Source of the DNA: Candidatus Omnitrophota bacterium
GTDB taxonomy: Bacteria; Omnitrophota; Gorgyraeia; Duberdicusellales; 4484-171
Direction: 5' to 3'
Assembly: GCA_003644405.1 (NCBI GenBank)
Contig: QNCE01000038.1
Span: forward strand, 1-11,222
Length of the DNA: 11,222 nucleotides
In this document: in pieces, positions 1 through 7,192 of the stretch
How positions within the stretch are numbered: position 1 is the first letter of the stretch
How the letters are laid out: each line of letters starts with the position of its first letter
Notes under the pieces: model-generated
Told to the model about the DNA's origin: nothing
What the model saw: only the letters and a program-made list of their open reading frames with translations
Databases searched by the model: none
Program-made: the position numbers and the translations under genes

Positions 1-175
1 CTTCATACGCATATCTCAACAATCTTTGTAATCTCTCCCATTGAATCTCCCTCAATCTTTCAGGAGAATACCATTGAGTTTTTTCTAAGTATTTAAGATA
101 TTTAAGGGTATTCCTTTTCCTTAAAAATGTCTCATAAAATGGGAATAGGATATTTTTATATAATTTTGGATACAT
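1..175 (-). CDS. CapK / phenylacetate-CoA ligase-like protein, N-terminal part (runs off window)
   Basis: The first 58 codons of a gene that continues beyond the left edge. The visible peptide starts MYPKLYKNILFPFYET and includes KYLEKTQWYSPERL, then RLLRYAYE. This arrangement, with a Tyr/Trp-rich start, a K-x-L-x-x-L-E-x-(S/T)-Q-W block and an L-x-x-L-L-x-(H/Y)-A-Y-E block, is typical of the N-terminus of the CapK/PaaK-like adenylate-forming family often found in capsule and exopolysaccharide clusters. The adenylation motifs lie outside the window, so substrate is unknown. I chose the ATG at 173-175; it overlaps the last 20 bp of the upstream glycosyltransferase, which suggests translational coupling. 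No strong Shine-Dalgarno is visible. Being last in a glycan operon fits a role in modifying the polysaccharide, but this is inference. Confidence 0.72.
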   Translation of the reverse strand, partial: MYPKLYKNILFPFYETFLRKRNTLKYLKYLEKTQWYSPERLREIQWERLQRLLRYAYE

Positions 176-1349
176 TATTTAACGATTTTTCTTTTTGAAG
201 ACGAAAAAGTTCATATTTTTGACGAATAATTTCAACCTCTTTGAGAACATCATCAACCCGAATAAATCTCATACATTCATTTTTGCAATCCATGGCATTT
301 TCTATACAGAACTTTACACAAGGAAGATTCTTATAGACGATTCTACACTTATTCGTTAAAGATCCACAATCTCTTGGATCGTTAGGTCCAAACAATGCAA
401 CCAAAGGAATGTCTAACAATCCTGCTATATGCATAGCCCCACTATCTATAGTAATACACAAGCTACTCATTTTTATCATCGCTACCAACTCCATTAAAGT
501 AGTTTCACCAGTTAAGTTTATAACTCTGTTTTTCACTCTTCGAACAATATTATTTGAAAATTCTCTATCTTTGTTTGTTCCACAAATTACTATCTCTACA
601 TCATATTTTTCTACTACCGCATCACATAATTCTGCCCACTTTTCATAATGCCATTGTTTAACTTTACTATTTGCCCCAGGATGGATTGAGATTATCTTTT
701 TAGAAAAATCAAGTCGTTTCTTGATTAAGAGTTCTTTTATTCTATTTATACTATCTTTACTAACACATATAAAATTTTTCTTCTTTAATATAAACTCATC
801 CACTGAAACCGGTAAATTATTTACTATCTGAAAAACAGAAGAAATTTTGTTCTCTGTATAATTTGTATAAAATATACTTGACATCGACTGGTTTAAAATA
901 CCAAGTCTATATCTACTGTACTTTAACAAACCTATTAATACTGTACCTAAACATTCTCTTGCTCCGACTACTAAATCAAACTTCCTTCTCCATATTCTAA
1001 ATAATACTTTTATCTTTTTTATAAAATTCCATTTATTACCACTTCTATCCAACCAATACGCATTATAGACTATAATTTCATCTATAAATGGATTAGAAGA
1101 CGCCAATTCTCTTATCCAACTACCAACCATTATCGAAATACTTGCCTGAGGAAAATATTTTTTAATACTAAAAATAATAGGAATTGTTCTCATAATATAA
1201 TCGCCAATATAATCTAAAGAAATAATTAGAATCTTGTTTACTTCTTTTCGACTAATTAGCGATGTATTTCTATAAATAATCCGAGATATTACAAGAGAAA
1301 TATATTTTATCAGCCTTTTGTGAAACAATATTCTTATTGAATGATTCAT
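156..1349 (-). CDS. Glycosyltransferase family 9 (ADP-heptose:LPS heptosyltransferase-like)
   Basis: A 397-residue GT-B enzyme of the heptosyltransferase family, expected to act at the cytoplasmic face of the inner membrane and transfer a sugar from a nucleotide donor to a growing glycan. After a basic N-terminal extension of about 38 residues, the family start ILIISLDYIGDYIMRTIP is at 40-57. The C-terminal donor domain shows ISIHPGANSKVKQW (220-233), a glycine turn ICGTNKDREF, LTGETTLMEL (279-288), ITIDSGAMHIAG (299-310) and ALFGPNDP (318-325). Four cysteines at about 344, 348, 355 and 359 form the Cys-rich tail seen in many GT9 proteins. The ATG overlaps the stop of the upstream GT4 gene by 4 bp (ATGA). 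Family assignment is firm; the actual sugar is not determinable. Confidence 0.9.
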   Translation of the reverse strand: MNHSIRILFHKRLIKYISLVISRIIYRNTSLISRKEVNKILIISLDYIGDYIMRTIPIIFSIKKYFPQASISIMVGSWIRELASSNPFIDEIIVYNAYWLDRSGNKWNFIKKIKVLFRIWRRKFDLVVGARECLGTVLIGLLKYSRYRLGILNQSMSSIFYTNYTENKISSVFQIVNNLPVSVDEFILKKKNFICVSKDSINRIKELLIKKRLDFSKKIISIHPGANSKVKQWHYEKWAELCDAVVEKYDVEIVICGTNKDREFSNNIVRRVKNRVINLTGETTLMELVAMIKMSSLCITIDSGAMHIAGLLDIPLVALFGPNDPRDCGSLTNKCRIVYKNLPCVKFCIENAMDCKNECMRFIRVDDVLKEVEIIRQKYELFRLQKEKSLNNVSKII

Positions 1350-2569
1350 GAATCAACTCTTTTTATTGAATATAAATAACTGCTAATAATTTCTAACATT
1401 ATATCAACTCGCTTACTCCATGTATTTTTCTCTGCAAGATTTATTCTTTCATATTTCTTATCATCACCTTTTTCCAATAATGTTTCTATCGAACTCACAA
1501 ATTCCTCTTTTGTTTTAACTATAGGAACCAAATCTGCAAATTCTTCTAACGCTGGCAAATAACTTGCTACTATCGGCTTACCTGTAGCCATAAACTCCCA
1601 AAACTTTAATGGAAAAGCATAGGTAGTATGATTATTAAAATCATAAGGTAAAATGCAGACATCAAAAGCTTTTATATAGTTTGGTAAAATTCGATAATTC
1701 CTCCAACCTAGATAATAAATATTTTTGCCCTCGGGGAAAGTATCTCTTTCCTGTTCTACAAAAGGCCCAATTAATACAATTGACCATTCAGGATGCCTCT
1801 TTGCGATGAAGTTAATTAATGAAAAATTGATCCTATATCTCCGTAATGTCCCTATGTAACCAATAATGGGCTTCTTTATTTTTAAAATATCTTCTGGAAT
1901 AGACAAATTATTAGTTGCGACTTTATTAAAATGTTCAAAATCTCCGACGTTTGGAACATAATAAACGTGTGGTTGTATCTTACGTTTTATTTCAACCAAT
2001 TTCTTTGTTGTAGCGAAGACAATATTAGACTTTTTAAGAACCTTCCTTTCAATTATTTCAATTCTCTTTTTATACCAAGGTATAGTAAATCGTGGAAAAG
2101 TACTAATATTATCTACGCAATCATAAATCACCATTTGTTCTTTAAACTTACCAATAAAATAATGATGATCTTCAATATAATAAATCCACAGAATATGTGA
2201 TTTAAAACCTAAATTTTGAATAATTTTTCTAATTCTCCATACCAACATAAATCTAAGAAGTATTTTATTTATTTTCCTAATTGCACCAAAGTGTAAAAAA
2301 ATTGGGATAATATGGAGAGGTTTGTAAATTATTAAATTATTTGATTTAAAAAACAACCCACTCAATTTCTGCCTTAACTCTCTTAAATTTTTGACTTTAA
2401 AAAGAGAAAAGTACGATCTTACAGGAACTTCTACAAAAAGGACCCTGTTTCTCTTAGAAAGCTCAAGTCCAATTCTATGAGTATTAATCCACACTTTGTC
2501 CTCTAATGATCCTGCGCACATATAAATGATGTCAAACCTATCTTTCGAATTCATCTGTTTATCATTCAT
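1346..2569 (-). CDS. Glycosyltransferase, GT4/GT1 family (TuaH-like)
   Basis: A 407-residue GT-B glycosyltransferase. The N-terminal domain contains FDIIYMCAGS (12-21) and VIYDCVDNISTFP (147-159), a block common in TuaH-like GT4 proteins. The interdomain region has ATTKKL (186-191) and VYYVPNVGDFEHF (202-214). The C-terminal donor domain shows IGYIGTLRRYRINFSLI (236-252), IYYLGWRNYRILP (284-296), FDVCILPYD (302-310) and FPLKFWEFMATGKPIVAS (319-336), the last holding the usual E-x7-type donor-binding segment. The common PNGVD turn reads PNVGD here. The ATG at 2569 was kept; an alternative ATG lies five codons in, and neither has a strong ribosome site. The gene ends in an ATGA overlap with the GT9 gene, so the two are almost certainly co-translated. 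Linkage made is unknown. Confidence 0.88.
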   Translation of the reverse strand: MNDKQMNSKDRFDIIYMCAGSLEDKVWINTHRIGLELSKRNRVLFVEVPVRSYFSLFKVKNLRELRQKLSGLFFKSNNLIIYKPLHIIPIFLHFGAIRKINKILLRFMLVWRIRKIIQNLGFKSHILWIYYIEDHHYFIGKFKEQMVIYDCVDNISTFPRFTIPWYKKRIEIIERKVLKKSNIVFATTKKLVEIKRKIQPHVYYVPNVGDFEHFNKVATNNLSIPEDILKIKKPIIGYIGTLRRYRINFSLINFIAKRHPEWSIVLIGPFVEQERDTFPEGKNIYYLGWRNYRILPNYIKAFDVCILPYDFNNHTTYAFPLKFWEFMATGKPIVASYLPALEEFADLVPIVKTKEEFVSSIETLLEKGDDKKYERINLAEKNTWSKRVDIMLEIISSYLYSIKRVDS

Positions 2570-2740
2570 TACATACTTTCTACATCTCTTCTAAGTATAA
2601 CCACCTTCTACCCAAAAGGCCTTACTATTCAGATGAACAGTGAATGAAGCATAATAATACAATATCTTACATATATTTCTTGCGTTCTTTTTTGTGCCTC
2701 AATGCGTCGACTAAATACAGACAATTATTAGCCATAATTA

Positions 2741-2829
2741 TTATCTGTTTCTATAAATCTTCGCTAACCCCTCATTCAACTTCCTTATATCAAAATTCTC
2801 CTCAACAAACTTCCTGCCGGCTTTACATA
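2741..2829 (-). pseudogene. 3' remnant of a lost GT4-type glycosyltransferase
   Basis: Just after the methyltransferase stop, another minus-strand frame reads about 28 codons, CKAGRKFVEENFDIRKLN then EGLAKIYRNR, ending in TAA at 2741-2743. The pattern of A-G-R-K-F-V-E-E-N-F, a helix, then L-A-K-I-Y-R is the usual last segment of GT4 glycosyltransferases. No start codon precedes it in frame (an in-frame stop lies within the methyltransferase 3' end) and no other GT domain is present. I read it as the surviving tail of a glycosyltransferase deleted between the methyltransferase and the present GT4 gene. The rest of the 2570-2740 gap holds no convincing gene; a 22-codon minus ORF (2667-2735) is not recognisable. 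Confidence 0.5.
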
Positions 2830-2832
2830 GAT

Positions 2833-3615
2833 TTACATAAATTTAATAAAATTAATAACCATCAAATGCAAATATCTACATATTTTTTTGAAGGTTAATC
2901 TTTCTTCAAAATTTTTTCTCCAATCTTCACTGTTCCCCAATCTTAAATTCCCTAATATTAAAGTTCCATTAAACCCTTCTTTAGCTTTTTCTAATACGAA
3001 AAAGCGATGATAGGTATTTTCAAAAACTCTATATGTCCTTTTAATTCGGAAACCACTCTCTATAATATCCTGACAAATTCTACCCAAAGAATATCCCTGT
3101 TTACCTATTTCCCAATAATGTTCTCCGTCAAATTTGTGGATGGGTCTATTTTTTCTGGGTACTTCAATATATTTTTTTACCTCAACTCTTTTCGGAAATT
3201 TAAAATGTATTTTGTAACACCTTTCAGTATCAGGTAGTGAAATTACTACTTTTGAGTTAACAACTCTATATATCTCAAATAATGCTTTTCTAAAATATTT
3301 ATAGGGAATATGTTCAAGGACTTCATAACATACGATTACATCAAACGAATTTTCCGCAAATGGGAGAAACAATACAGAACCAACTATATTTGGATTCAAT
3401 CTAATATCAATGTCAAAAGTAACAACATTAACACCGTATTCCTTAAGATAATTAGAAACAAATTTGTTGCCTATACCAATTTCTAATACTGATGATGGCT
3501 TAAGAGAAATTATCTCATCAATCTGATGCCAATAACTGCAAAACCGCCCTTTGCTGTTATAGCTAACAGAAAAATAATGATTCGGAACTACACTAACAAG
3601 TTTTCTTCTCAACAT
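2833..3615 (-). CDS. Class I SAM-dependent methyltransferase (Methyltransf_11 type)
   Basis: A 260-residue soluble methyltransferase. SAM-binding motif I is VLEIGIGN (43-50), followed by the acidic residues FDID (67-70) at the end of strand beta-2, LPFAENSFDVIVCYEVLEHI (84-103) covering motifs II/III, and VVISLPD (123-129). The fold ends near residue 210 (RFFVLEK). The last 50 residues, including LILGNLRLGN and ERLTFKKICRYLHLM, are not typical of the family and run directly into the glycosyltransferase remnant, so the 3' end may be a recombination product. GAGGAG lies about 12 nt before the ATG. The flippase stop is 22 bp upstream, placing it in the operon. The likely acceptor is a sugar or glycan intermediate, which is inference from context. 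Confidence 0.83.
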   Translation of the reverse strand: MLRRKLVSVVPNHYFSVSYNSKGRFCSYWHQIDEIISLKPSSVLEIGIGNKFVSNYLKEYGVNVVTFDIDIRLNPNIVGSVLFLPFAENSFDVIVCYEVLEHIPYKYFRKALFEIYRVVNSKVVISLPDTERCYKIHFKFPKRVEVKKYIEVPRKNRPIHKFDGEHYWEIGKQGYSLGRICQDIIESGFRIKRTYRVFENTYHRFFVLEKAKEGFNGTLILGNLRLGNSEDWRKNFEERLTFKKICRYLHLMVINFIKFM

Positions 3616-3637
3616 TTCTGTAGTAAGCTCCTCAATA

Positions 3638-5128
3638 TTATATAGACTGCATTAAAACCTTTATTTCTTTAAGAGGACCGTATCTAAAAATTTTTACAAA
3701 AATAACACCAATTCCGATATAAACCAAAACAAGGGTTAATATAGTAAATAAAAAAATAGAAATATTAATTTGAAAACTACTTTTTATTAATAATGTCAGA
3801 ATAACTATACCAAAAGTGCCAATTAGAGAAGGGAATATAGATTTACCATATATAAAAAAGTTAGAATTTGTTATCTTCTTAGTAGCATAAAACCAAACAG
3901 GAACTGTAGATAAAATTCCCAATAAAACCGTAACCGATGCTCCTTCTATTCCGTAAATTCTGGTCAAAGGATATATAAAAATAGTCATTGTGATCAATCT
4001 GCAAACATTCATTTTAAAATCCAACTCCGGTTTCCCCACACTTGCAAATAGACATCCTCCTGTAGCAGTAGTAGCTCTGATTAATCCAGAGATTGCCAAT
4101 ATCTTAAGAGCCGGTATCATTGGTAGCCATTTTACGCCGAGAAAAATATTTACAAAATCAAATGAGAATAAAAAAATGCAACAAGCTATAGGAATGGTGA
4201 TAAAACTAATAAGCTGAAGTGTCTTAAAAAAAGCCTTTCTTAATTTTTCTGTATCACTTTGTAATTTTGAATATGCAGGAAAAGTTACCTGAGAGATTAA
4301 ATGGGTAATTTCTGTAGCTACCAGATTAGCAATAGCAAATGCCATTGTATATAATCCTAATGCTTTAATACCTAGAATTTTCCCTACCAGAATATCATCG
4401 CCTTGTGTTGCTAAGAAAATAACTATACTTGAACCAAATATCCATTTTCCAAAATTCAAAAGCTCCTTTGCTTTTGGTAATTCAAGTTGTAATTTTGGTC
4501 TGTAAGGATGAAGAATATAAGAAGCAATACAATTAGTTACGCTTTGCGCCAAATAACCCCATACAAGAGCCCAGGCATTGCGCAAGATAAACGCTAAAGT
4601 TAAAGTTACTACAACATTGACTATTATTCCTACTGTGCGTAAGACAAAATGTTTTCTGAAATCAAGTTCTTTAATGAAATAGACAGTGCCTATATTGGTT
4701 AGACCTCTTATAATCATTATTATGCCAACAACCTTAATCAAAGGCACAGCAGAAAGATTATTAAAAAACTTGGCAATAAAAGGAGCACCGAAAAATAATA
4801 ATGAAAATATTAAAATATTTCTTAAAAGATTTATTGTCCAGGCAGTATTTAAATATCCCTCTGTTTTTTCTTTTCTCTGAATAAGAGCGGTTCTCATCCC
4901 TGTCTCAGTAAAGGTTTGTAAAATCTCCATTGCTAAACACGCCAGGCCAAATAAACCAAAATCAGAAGGTGAAAGTAATCGGGCAACAATAACTGTGCGG
5001 ACAAACCTTAAAGTTCTCTCTACTACCTTAAATGCCCCCACCCAGAATGTGCTCCGCACTACTTTCTGTGAAAGAGATTTGCCAGGTTTAAGCAAATTTT
5101 TAAGTTTGTGTTTTACAATTTTGAGCAT
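3638..5128 (-). CDS. Oligosaccharide flippase, Wzx/WzxC-TuaB type (MOP superfamily)
   Basis: A 496-residue polytopic inner-membrane protein expected to move undecaprenyl-linked oligosaccharide units from the cytoplasm to the periplasm. The N-terminus SLSQKVVRSTFWVGAFKVVE (18-37) followed by ARLLSPSDFGLFGLACL and FTETGMRTALIQRKE is diagnostic of the WzxC/TuaB branch (Polysacc_synt_3). About 12-14 hydrophobic helices follow, with the central block GDDILVGKILGIKALGLYTM typical of the second repeat of MOP transporters. The length is normal for the family. The start is 4 bp from the stop of the upstream ligase gene, with a purine-rich GGGGTAAAGAG just before the ATG. It sits between the ligase and the transferases, the normal setting for a Wzx/Wzy pathway. 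Confidence 0.92.
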   Translation of the reverse strand: MLKIVKHKLKNLLKPGKSLSQKVVRSTFWVGAFKVVERTLRFVRTVIVARLLSPSDFGLFGLACLAMEILQTFTETGMRTALIQRKEKTEGYLNTAWTINLLRNILIFSLLFFGAPFIAKFFNNLSAVPLIKVVGIIMIIRGLTNIGTVYFIKELDFRKHFVLRTVGIIVNVVVTLTLAFILRNAWALVWGYLAQSVTNCIASYILHPYRPKLQLELPKAKELLNFGKWIFGSSIVIFLATQGDDILVGKILGIKALGLYTMAFAIANLVATEITHLISQVTFPAYSKLQSDTEKLRKAFFKTLQLISFITIPIACCIFLFSFDFVNIFLGVKWLPMIPALKILAISGLIRATTATGGCLFASVGKPELDFKMNVCRLITMTIFIYPLTRIYGIEGASVTVLLGILSTVPVWFYATKKITNSNFFIYGKSIFPSLIGTFGIVILTLLIKSSFQINISIFLFTILTLVLVYIGIGVIFVKIFRYGPLKEIKVLMQSI

Positions 5129-5132
5129 CTCT

Positions 5133-6389
5133 TTACCCCAAAATTCTTAAAGAAACTCTCATTGAAATCCAGAGAATAAATAAAATACCTATAGTTAGTA
5201 TTCCTGCTCTTCTCATCTCTTTTCCTCCAAAATATTCTTCTTTCTTAAGGAAAGTATAGGCAAATGCACTTGCTAAAGCCAAAAGTATATACAAAAGAGT
5301 TACATAAGAACGAGAAAGAAAAAAAGATGCACTTAAAAACCCCACCAGACCCGCCTCAAGCCCTGAAACATAAGGTTTTAATCCATTATTTCTACCTGTT
5401 AAGATATAAAGCCCTTTGAAACAGGTATAAATCAAAGCAATCCAGATAAATAACCCTATTAACCCTTCCTCAGCTGCAACCAGTATATAAGAATTATGCG
5501 CTGTGAGAGGGTAATAATCTGTAAACATTCTGTATCCTACACCAAATAAAGGTGCATTTTTAAGCATCTGAAACCCTTCATACCAGGCCTCTATTCTTCC
5601 ATAAGCTGAATCTTCTCTTATAGAGATGTTAGAAAGTCGCGAGGGGCCAAAGATAAAAATAGAAAAAGCTAATACTCCTCCTATTATAAGAGCAAGGATT
5701 TTATTCTTCATCTTTCTTAAAAAATAATACATTGTAGTTGCGCCTAAAGCTAAATATCCTCCCCGGGAATTGGTAAGATATAAGGAATAGATTAAAACCC
5801 CTACTAAAGGAATACTAATAATTTTCGTAAAAAAAGATACACGGCTGAAGATAAAAGAAAGCAAAAAACCAATCGCCACAACAAACGCCAACGCTAAATC
5901 ATTAGGGTCATTAAATATTCCTATCCAGGTAATTCGGAAAATTGGATGTTTACCTCTCTGTTGAACTAAAGGCTGCCCTGCCCAGCCAAAACCATGACGA
6001 TATTGATAAATGCCCTGAAGTGCCAGAATGACAGTTAAAATCACTATAAGCCAGATAGCTATTTTTAATTTCTTCTGAGAGTTCAATACCGTAACAAATA
6101 GAAAGAACATAACCACAATTTTGCCAAATTTTATAAATGAATCATATGCGCCCCACATATAAGTATGAGATAAGTGAGAAAAGACAACAGCACCTAAGAA
6201 AGCCAACAATAAAATATTTTGCGGATGATTAACAATTATCTTCTTTGTGTGCATTGTTTCTAATATTACAAAAAAAGCAGTTGCAATAGCCAGAATGTCA
6301 ATCAGCGGCCAGCCATAAACCTGAGGAAGCCACTCCTGCGGCCTTATATAAATTGCGGTTATGTATAGCAATAAGCTTATAAAAGACAT
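5133..6389 (-). CDS. O-antigen ligase/polymerase family membrane protein (Wzy_C, exosortase-locus type)
   Basis: A 418-residue integral membrane protein with about 10-12 transmembrane helices. The N-terminal IYIRPQEWLPQVYGW (13-27) is characteristic of O-antigen-ligase-like proteins in exosortase/EPS loci. Family motifs follow: GIFNDPNDLALAF (157-169), YLTNSRGGYLALG (204-216), a periplasmic GRIEAWYEGF (264-273), FGVGY (282-286) and TAHNSYILVAAEEGLIGLF (296-314) with the conserved His. These loops form the active face that polymerises or transfers lipid-linked glycan in the periplasm. AGAGAG lies just before the ATG and the VanZ-like gene stops 2 bp upstream. It could be a Wzy polymerase or a ligase that transfers glycan to lipid or protein; sequence alone does not decide. 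Confidence 0.87.
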   Translation of the reverse strand: MSFISLLLYITAIYIRPQEWLPQVYGWPLIDILAIATAFFVILETMHTKKIIVNHPQNILLLAFLGAVVFSHLSHTYMWGAYDSFIKFGKIVVMFFLFVTVLNSQKKLKIAIWLIVILTVILALQGIYQYRHGFGWAGQPLVQQRGKHPIFRITWIGIFNDPNDLALAFVVAIGFLLSFIFSRVSFFTKIISIPLVGVLIYSLYLTNSRGGYLALGATTMYYFLRKMKNKILALIIGGVLAFSIFIFGPSRLSNISIREDSAYGRIEAWYEGFQMLKNAPLFGVGYRMFTDYYPLTAHNSYILVAAEEGLIGLFIWIALIYTCFKGLYILTGRNNGLKPYVSGLEAGLVGFLSASFFLSRSYVTLLYILLALASAFAYTFLKKEEYFGGKEMRRAGILTIGILFILWISMRVSLRILG

Positions 6390-6391
6390 AT

Positions 6392-6799
6392 CTACTCTCT
6401 TACAGCCTCGTGTGTTGAGCGTATCGCGTTAAAATAATAAATAAATCCTAACACTAAAATTACCCCTATTGTATTGAGAAATATATCCATTAATGAAGCA
6501 AACCTTCCCGGGATAAATGACTGGCAAAACTCTATAAAAATACCATAGAGGGTTGCGATTATGAAAGTAAAAATGTACATTCTTACTTTCAATAAAGAAA
6601 AACAGCACAAGACTAAATACGCTAATAACCCATATGCTGGAATGTGCAATAAATTATGGAACACTTCTCTTACCACCCCTGCCTTATACGAACTATCTAC
6701 CGGCTGTAATGATATATATGCGATAATAGCCATATAAAAAAAAGTTAATAAAATGTAAATTATTTTTCCTCTTAGCCGACCTATTCCAACATTCCTCAT
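6392..6799 (-). CDS. VanZ-like family membrane protein
   Basis: A 135-residue membrane protein with about four transmembrane segments. Recognisable VanZ-family features are IAYISLQPVD (25-34) at the end of the first helix, a histidine followed by AYGLLAYL, and the C-terminal signature YGIFIEFCQSFIPGRFASL then MDIFLNTIG, in which the E-x-x-Q and R-x-x-x-x-x-D residues are conserved. Biochemical role of the family is unresolved. Members are common in exosortase and exopolysaccharide loci and in a few cases influence antibiotic tolerance. It is the first gene of the left-hand operon, 2 bp before the ligase and just downstream of a sigma-54 type promoter. The ribosome site is weak. Confidence 0.85.
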   Translation of the reverse strand: MRNVGIGRLRGKIIYILLTFFYMAIIAYISLQPVDSSYKAGVVREVFHNLLHIPAYGLLAYLVLCCFSLLKVRMYIFTFIIATLYGIFIEFCQSFIPGRFASLMDIFLNTIGVILVLGFIYYFNAIRSTHEAVRE

Positions 6800-6833
6800 A
6801 AAGACTTATTTTAGCCTTTTAATTATTAAAAAT

Positions 6834-6851
6834 AAGCATTTTCCGTGCCAA
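6834..6851 (-). promoter_or_regulatory. Sigma-54 (-24/-12) promoter for the glycan operon
   Basis: On the minus strand the sequence is TTGGCACGGAAAATGCTT. It matches the RpoN consensus TGGCAC-N5-TTGC at the -24 GG and -12 GC dinucleotides with the exact required spacing; the only deviation is A for the first T of the -12 box. It points toward the VanZ-like gene, whose ATG lies about 37 nt beyond the -12 GC, leaving a 5' UTR of roughly 25 nt. It is the only match of this quality I found while scanning for TGGCA cores. Exosortase/PEP-CTERM and EPS loci in other bacteria are often under a PrsK/PrsR two-component system that works through sigma-54, which fits the gene content. No activator binding site was identified. 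Confidence 0.68.
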
Positions 6852-6906
6852 GTGATAAATTTTCCGACAGTATATATAAGTTGTTAGTTAACACCACCCT
6901 CTGAGC

Positions 6907-6921
6907 CCACCCGTCGGGTGG
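6907..6921. repeat. GC-rich palindrome at the 5' edge of the MNT remnant
   Basis: CCACCCG-T-CGGGTGG is a perfect 7-bp inverted repeat with a one-base centre. It is strikingly GC-rich in an AT-rich neighbourhood and resembles small dispersed palindromic elements. The GTG that opens the MNT reading frame lies inside its right arm, so the palindrome marks the point where the normal MNT N-terminus has been lost. Confidence 0.6.
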
Positions 6922-7154
6922 ACTTTGGATTGGGTGAGTTGGTATATCTTTTCGGCTCCCATGCAAAAGATTCGGCAAAAGAAGAAAGTGATTTTGATAT
7001 AGCTGTATTGTTTGATAATCCCTCAACTCCTCTTGCTCTTAGAGAAATCGCTGAACTTATAAAAGAATTATCAAAAACCATCTCCTTTAAAATTGATACT
7101 GAGACATTTCAAGTCTCCCCAAATGAGACATTTCAAGTCAGACTTTCCGCCTAA
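6918..7154 (+). pseudogene. MNT-type minimal nucleotidyltransferase, truncated at both ends
   Basis: A 78-codon plus-strand frame, the only protein-coding remnant on this strand. It contains the nucleotidyltransferase signature VYLFGSHAKDSAKEESDFDI, i.e. G-S-x-A plus the two metal-binding Asp residues of S-D-F-D-I-A-V, followed by a helix (LREIAELIKELSKTI) and FKIDT. Intact MNT proteins have roughly 20-30 more residues before this motif and a further strand (usually DLV-type) and tail after it. Here the frame opens at a GTG inside a palindrome without a ribosome site, and after FKIDT runs into a repeat-derived tail (ETFQV twice) ending at a TAA in the loop of another palindrome. No HEPN toxin partner is adjacent. 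I consider it a decaying fragment of a HEPN/MNT module. Confidence 0.62.
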
Positions 7155-7190
7155 GGCGGATCCGCCTATGGCAGAAAAATGTCTCATTTG
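7100..7190. repeat. Composite palindromic element (possible bidirectional terminator)
   Basis: A 16-bp direct repeat TGAGACATTTCAAGTC occurs at 7100-7115 and 7124-7139. The second copy overlaps the left arm of a perfect 14-bp inverted repeat: CAAATGAGACATTT (7120-7133) against AAATGTCTCATTTG (7177-7190). Inside are nested GC-rich palindromes, TCCGCC-TAA-GGCGGA (7146-7160) and GGCGGATCCGCC (7155-7166). The structure lies between the convergent 3' ends of the MNT remnant and the PEP-CTERM gene, so it could stop transcription from both sides, although there is no long T-run. It looks like a dispersed MITE-like repeat that inserted into the MNT gene. A 10-bp direct repeat TTTGAATTAG (7187-7196, 7197-7206) borders it on the right. 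Confidence 0.6.
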
Positions 7191-7192
7191 AA

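Noticed and set aside
2644..2898. Plus-strand 84-codon ORF
   Set aside because: No ribosome site, no recognisable family, and it overlaps the methyltransferase 3' end and glycosyltransferase remnant on the other strand; a shadow frame.
6858..6895. Sigma-70 promoter from the TATATATACT stretch upstream of the VanZ gene
   Set aside because: A -10-like box is present but no acceptable -35 at 16-18 bp spacing; the sigma-54 site is far better supported.
6918..7154. Functional HEPN/MNT toxin-antitoxin pair
   Set aside because: MNT is truncated at both ends, has no ribosome site, and no HEPN gene is present on either strand nearby.
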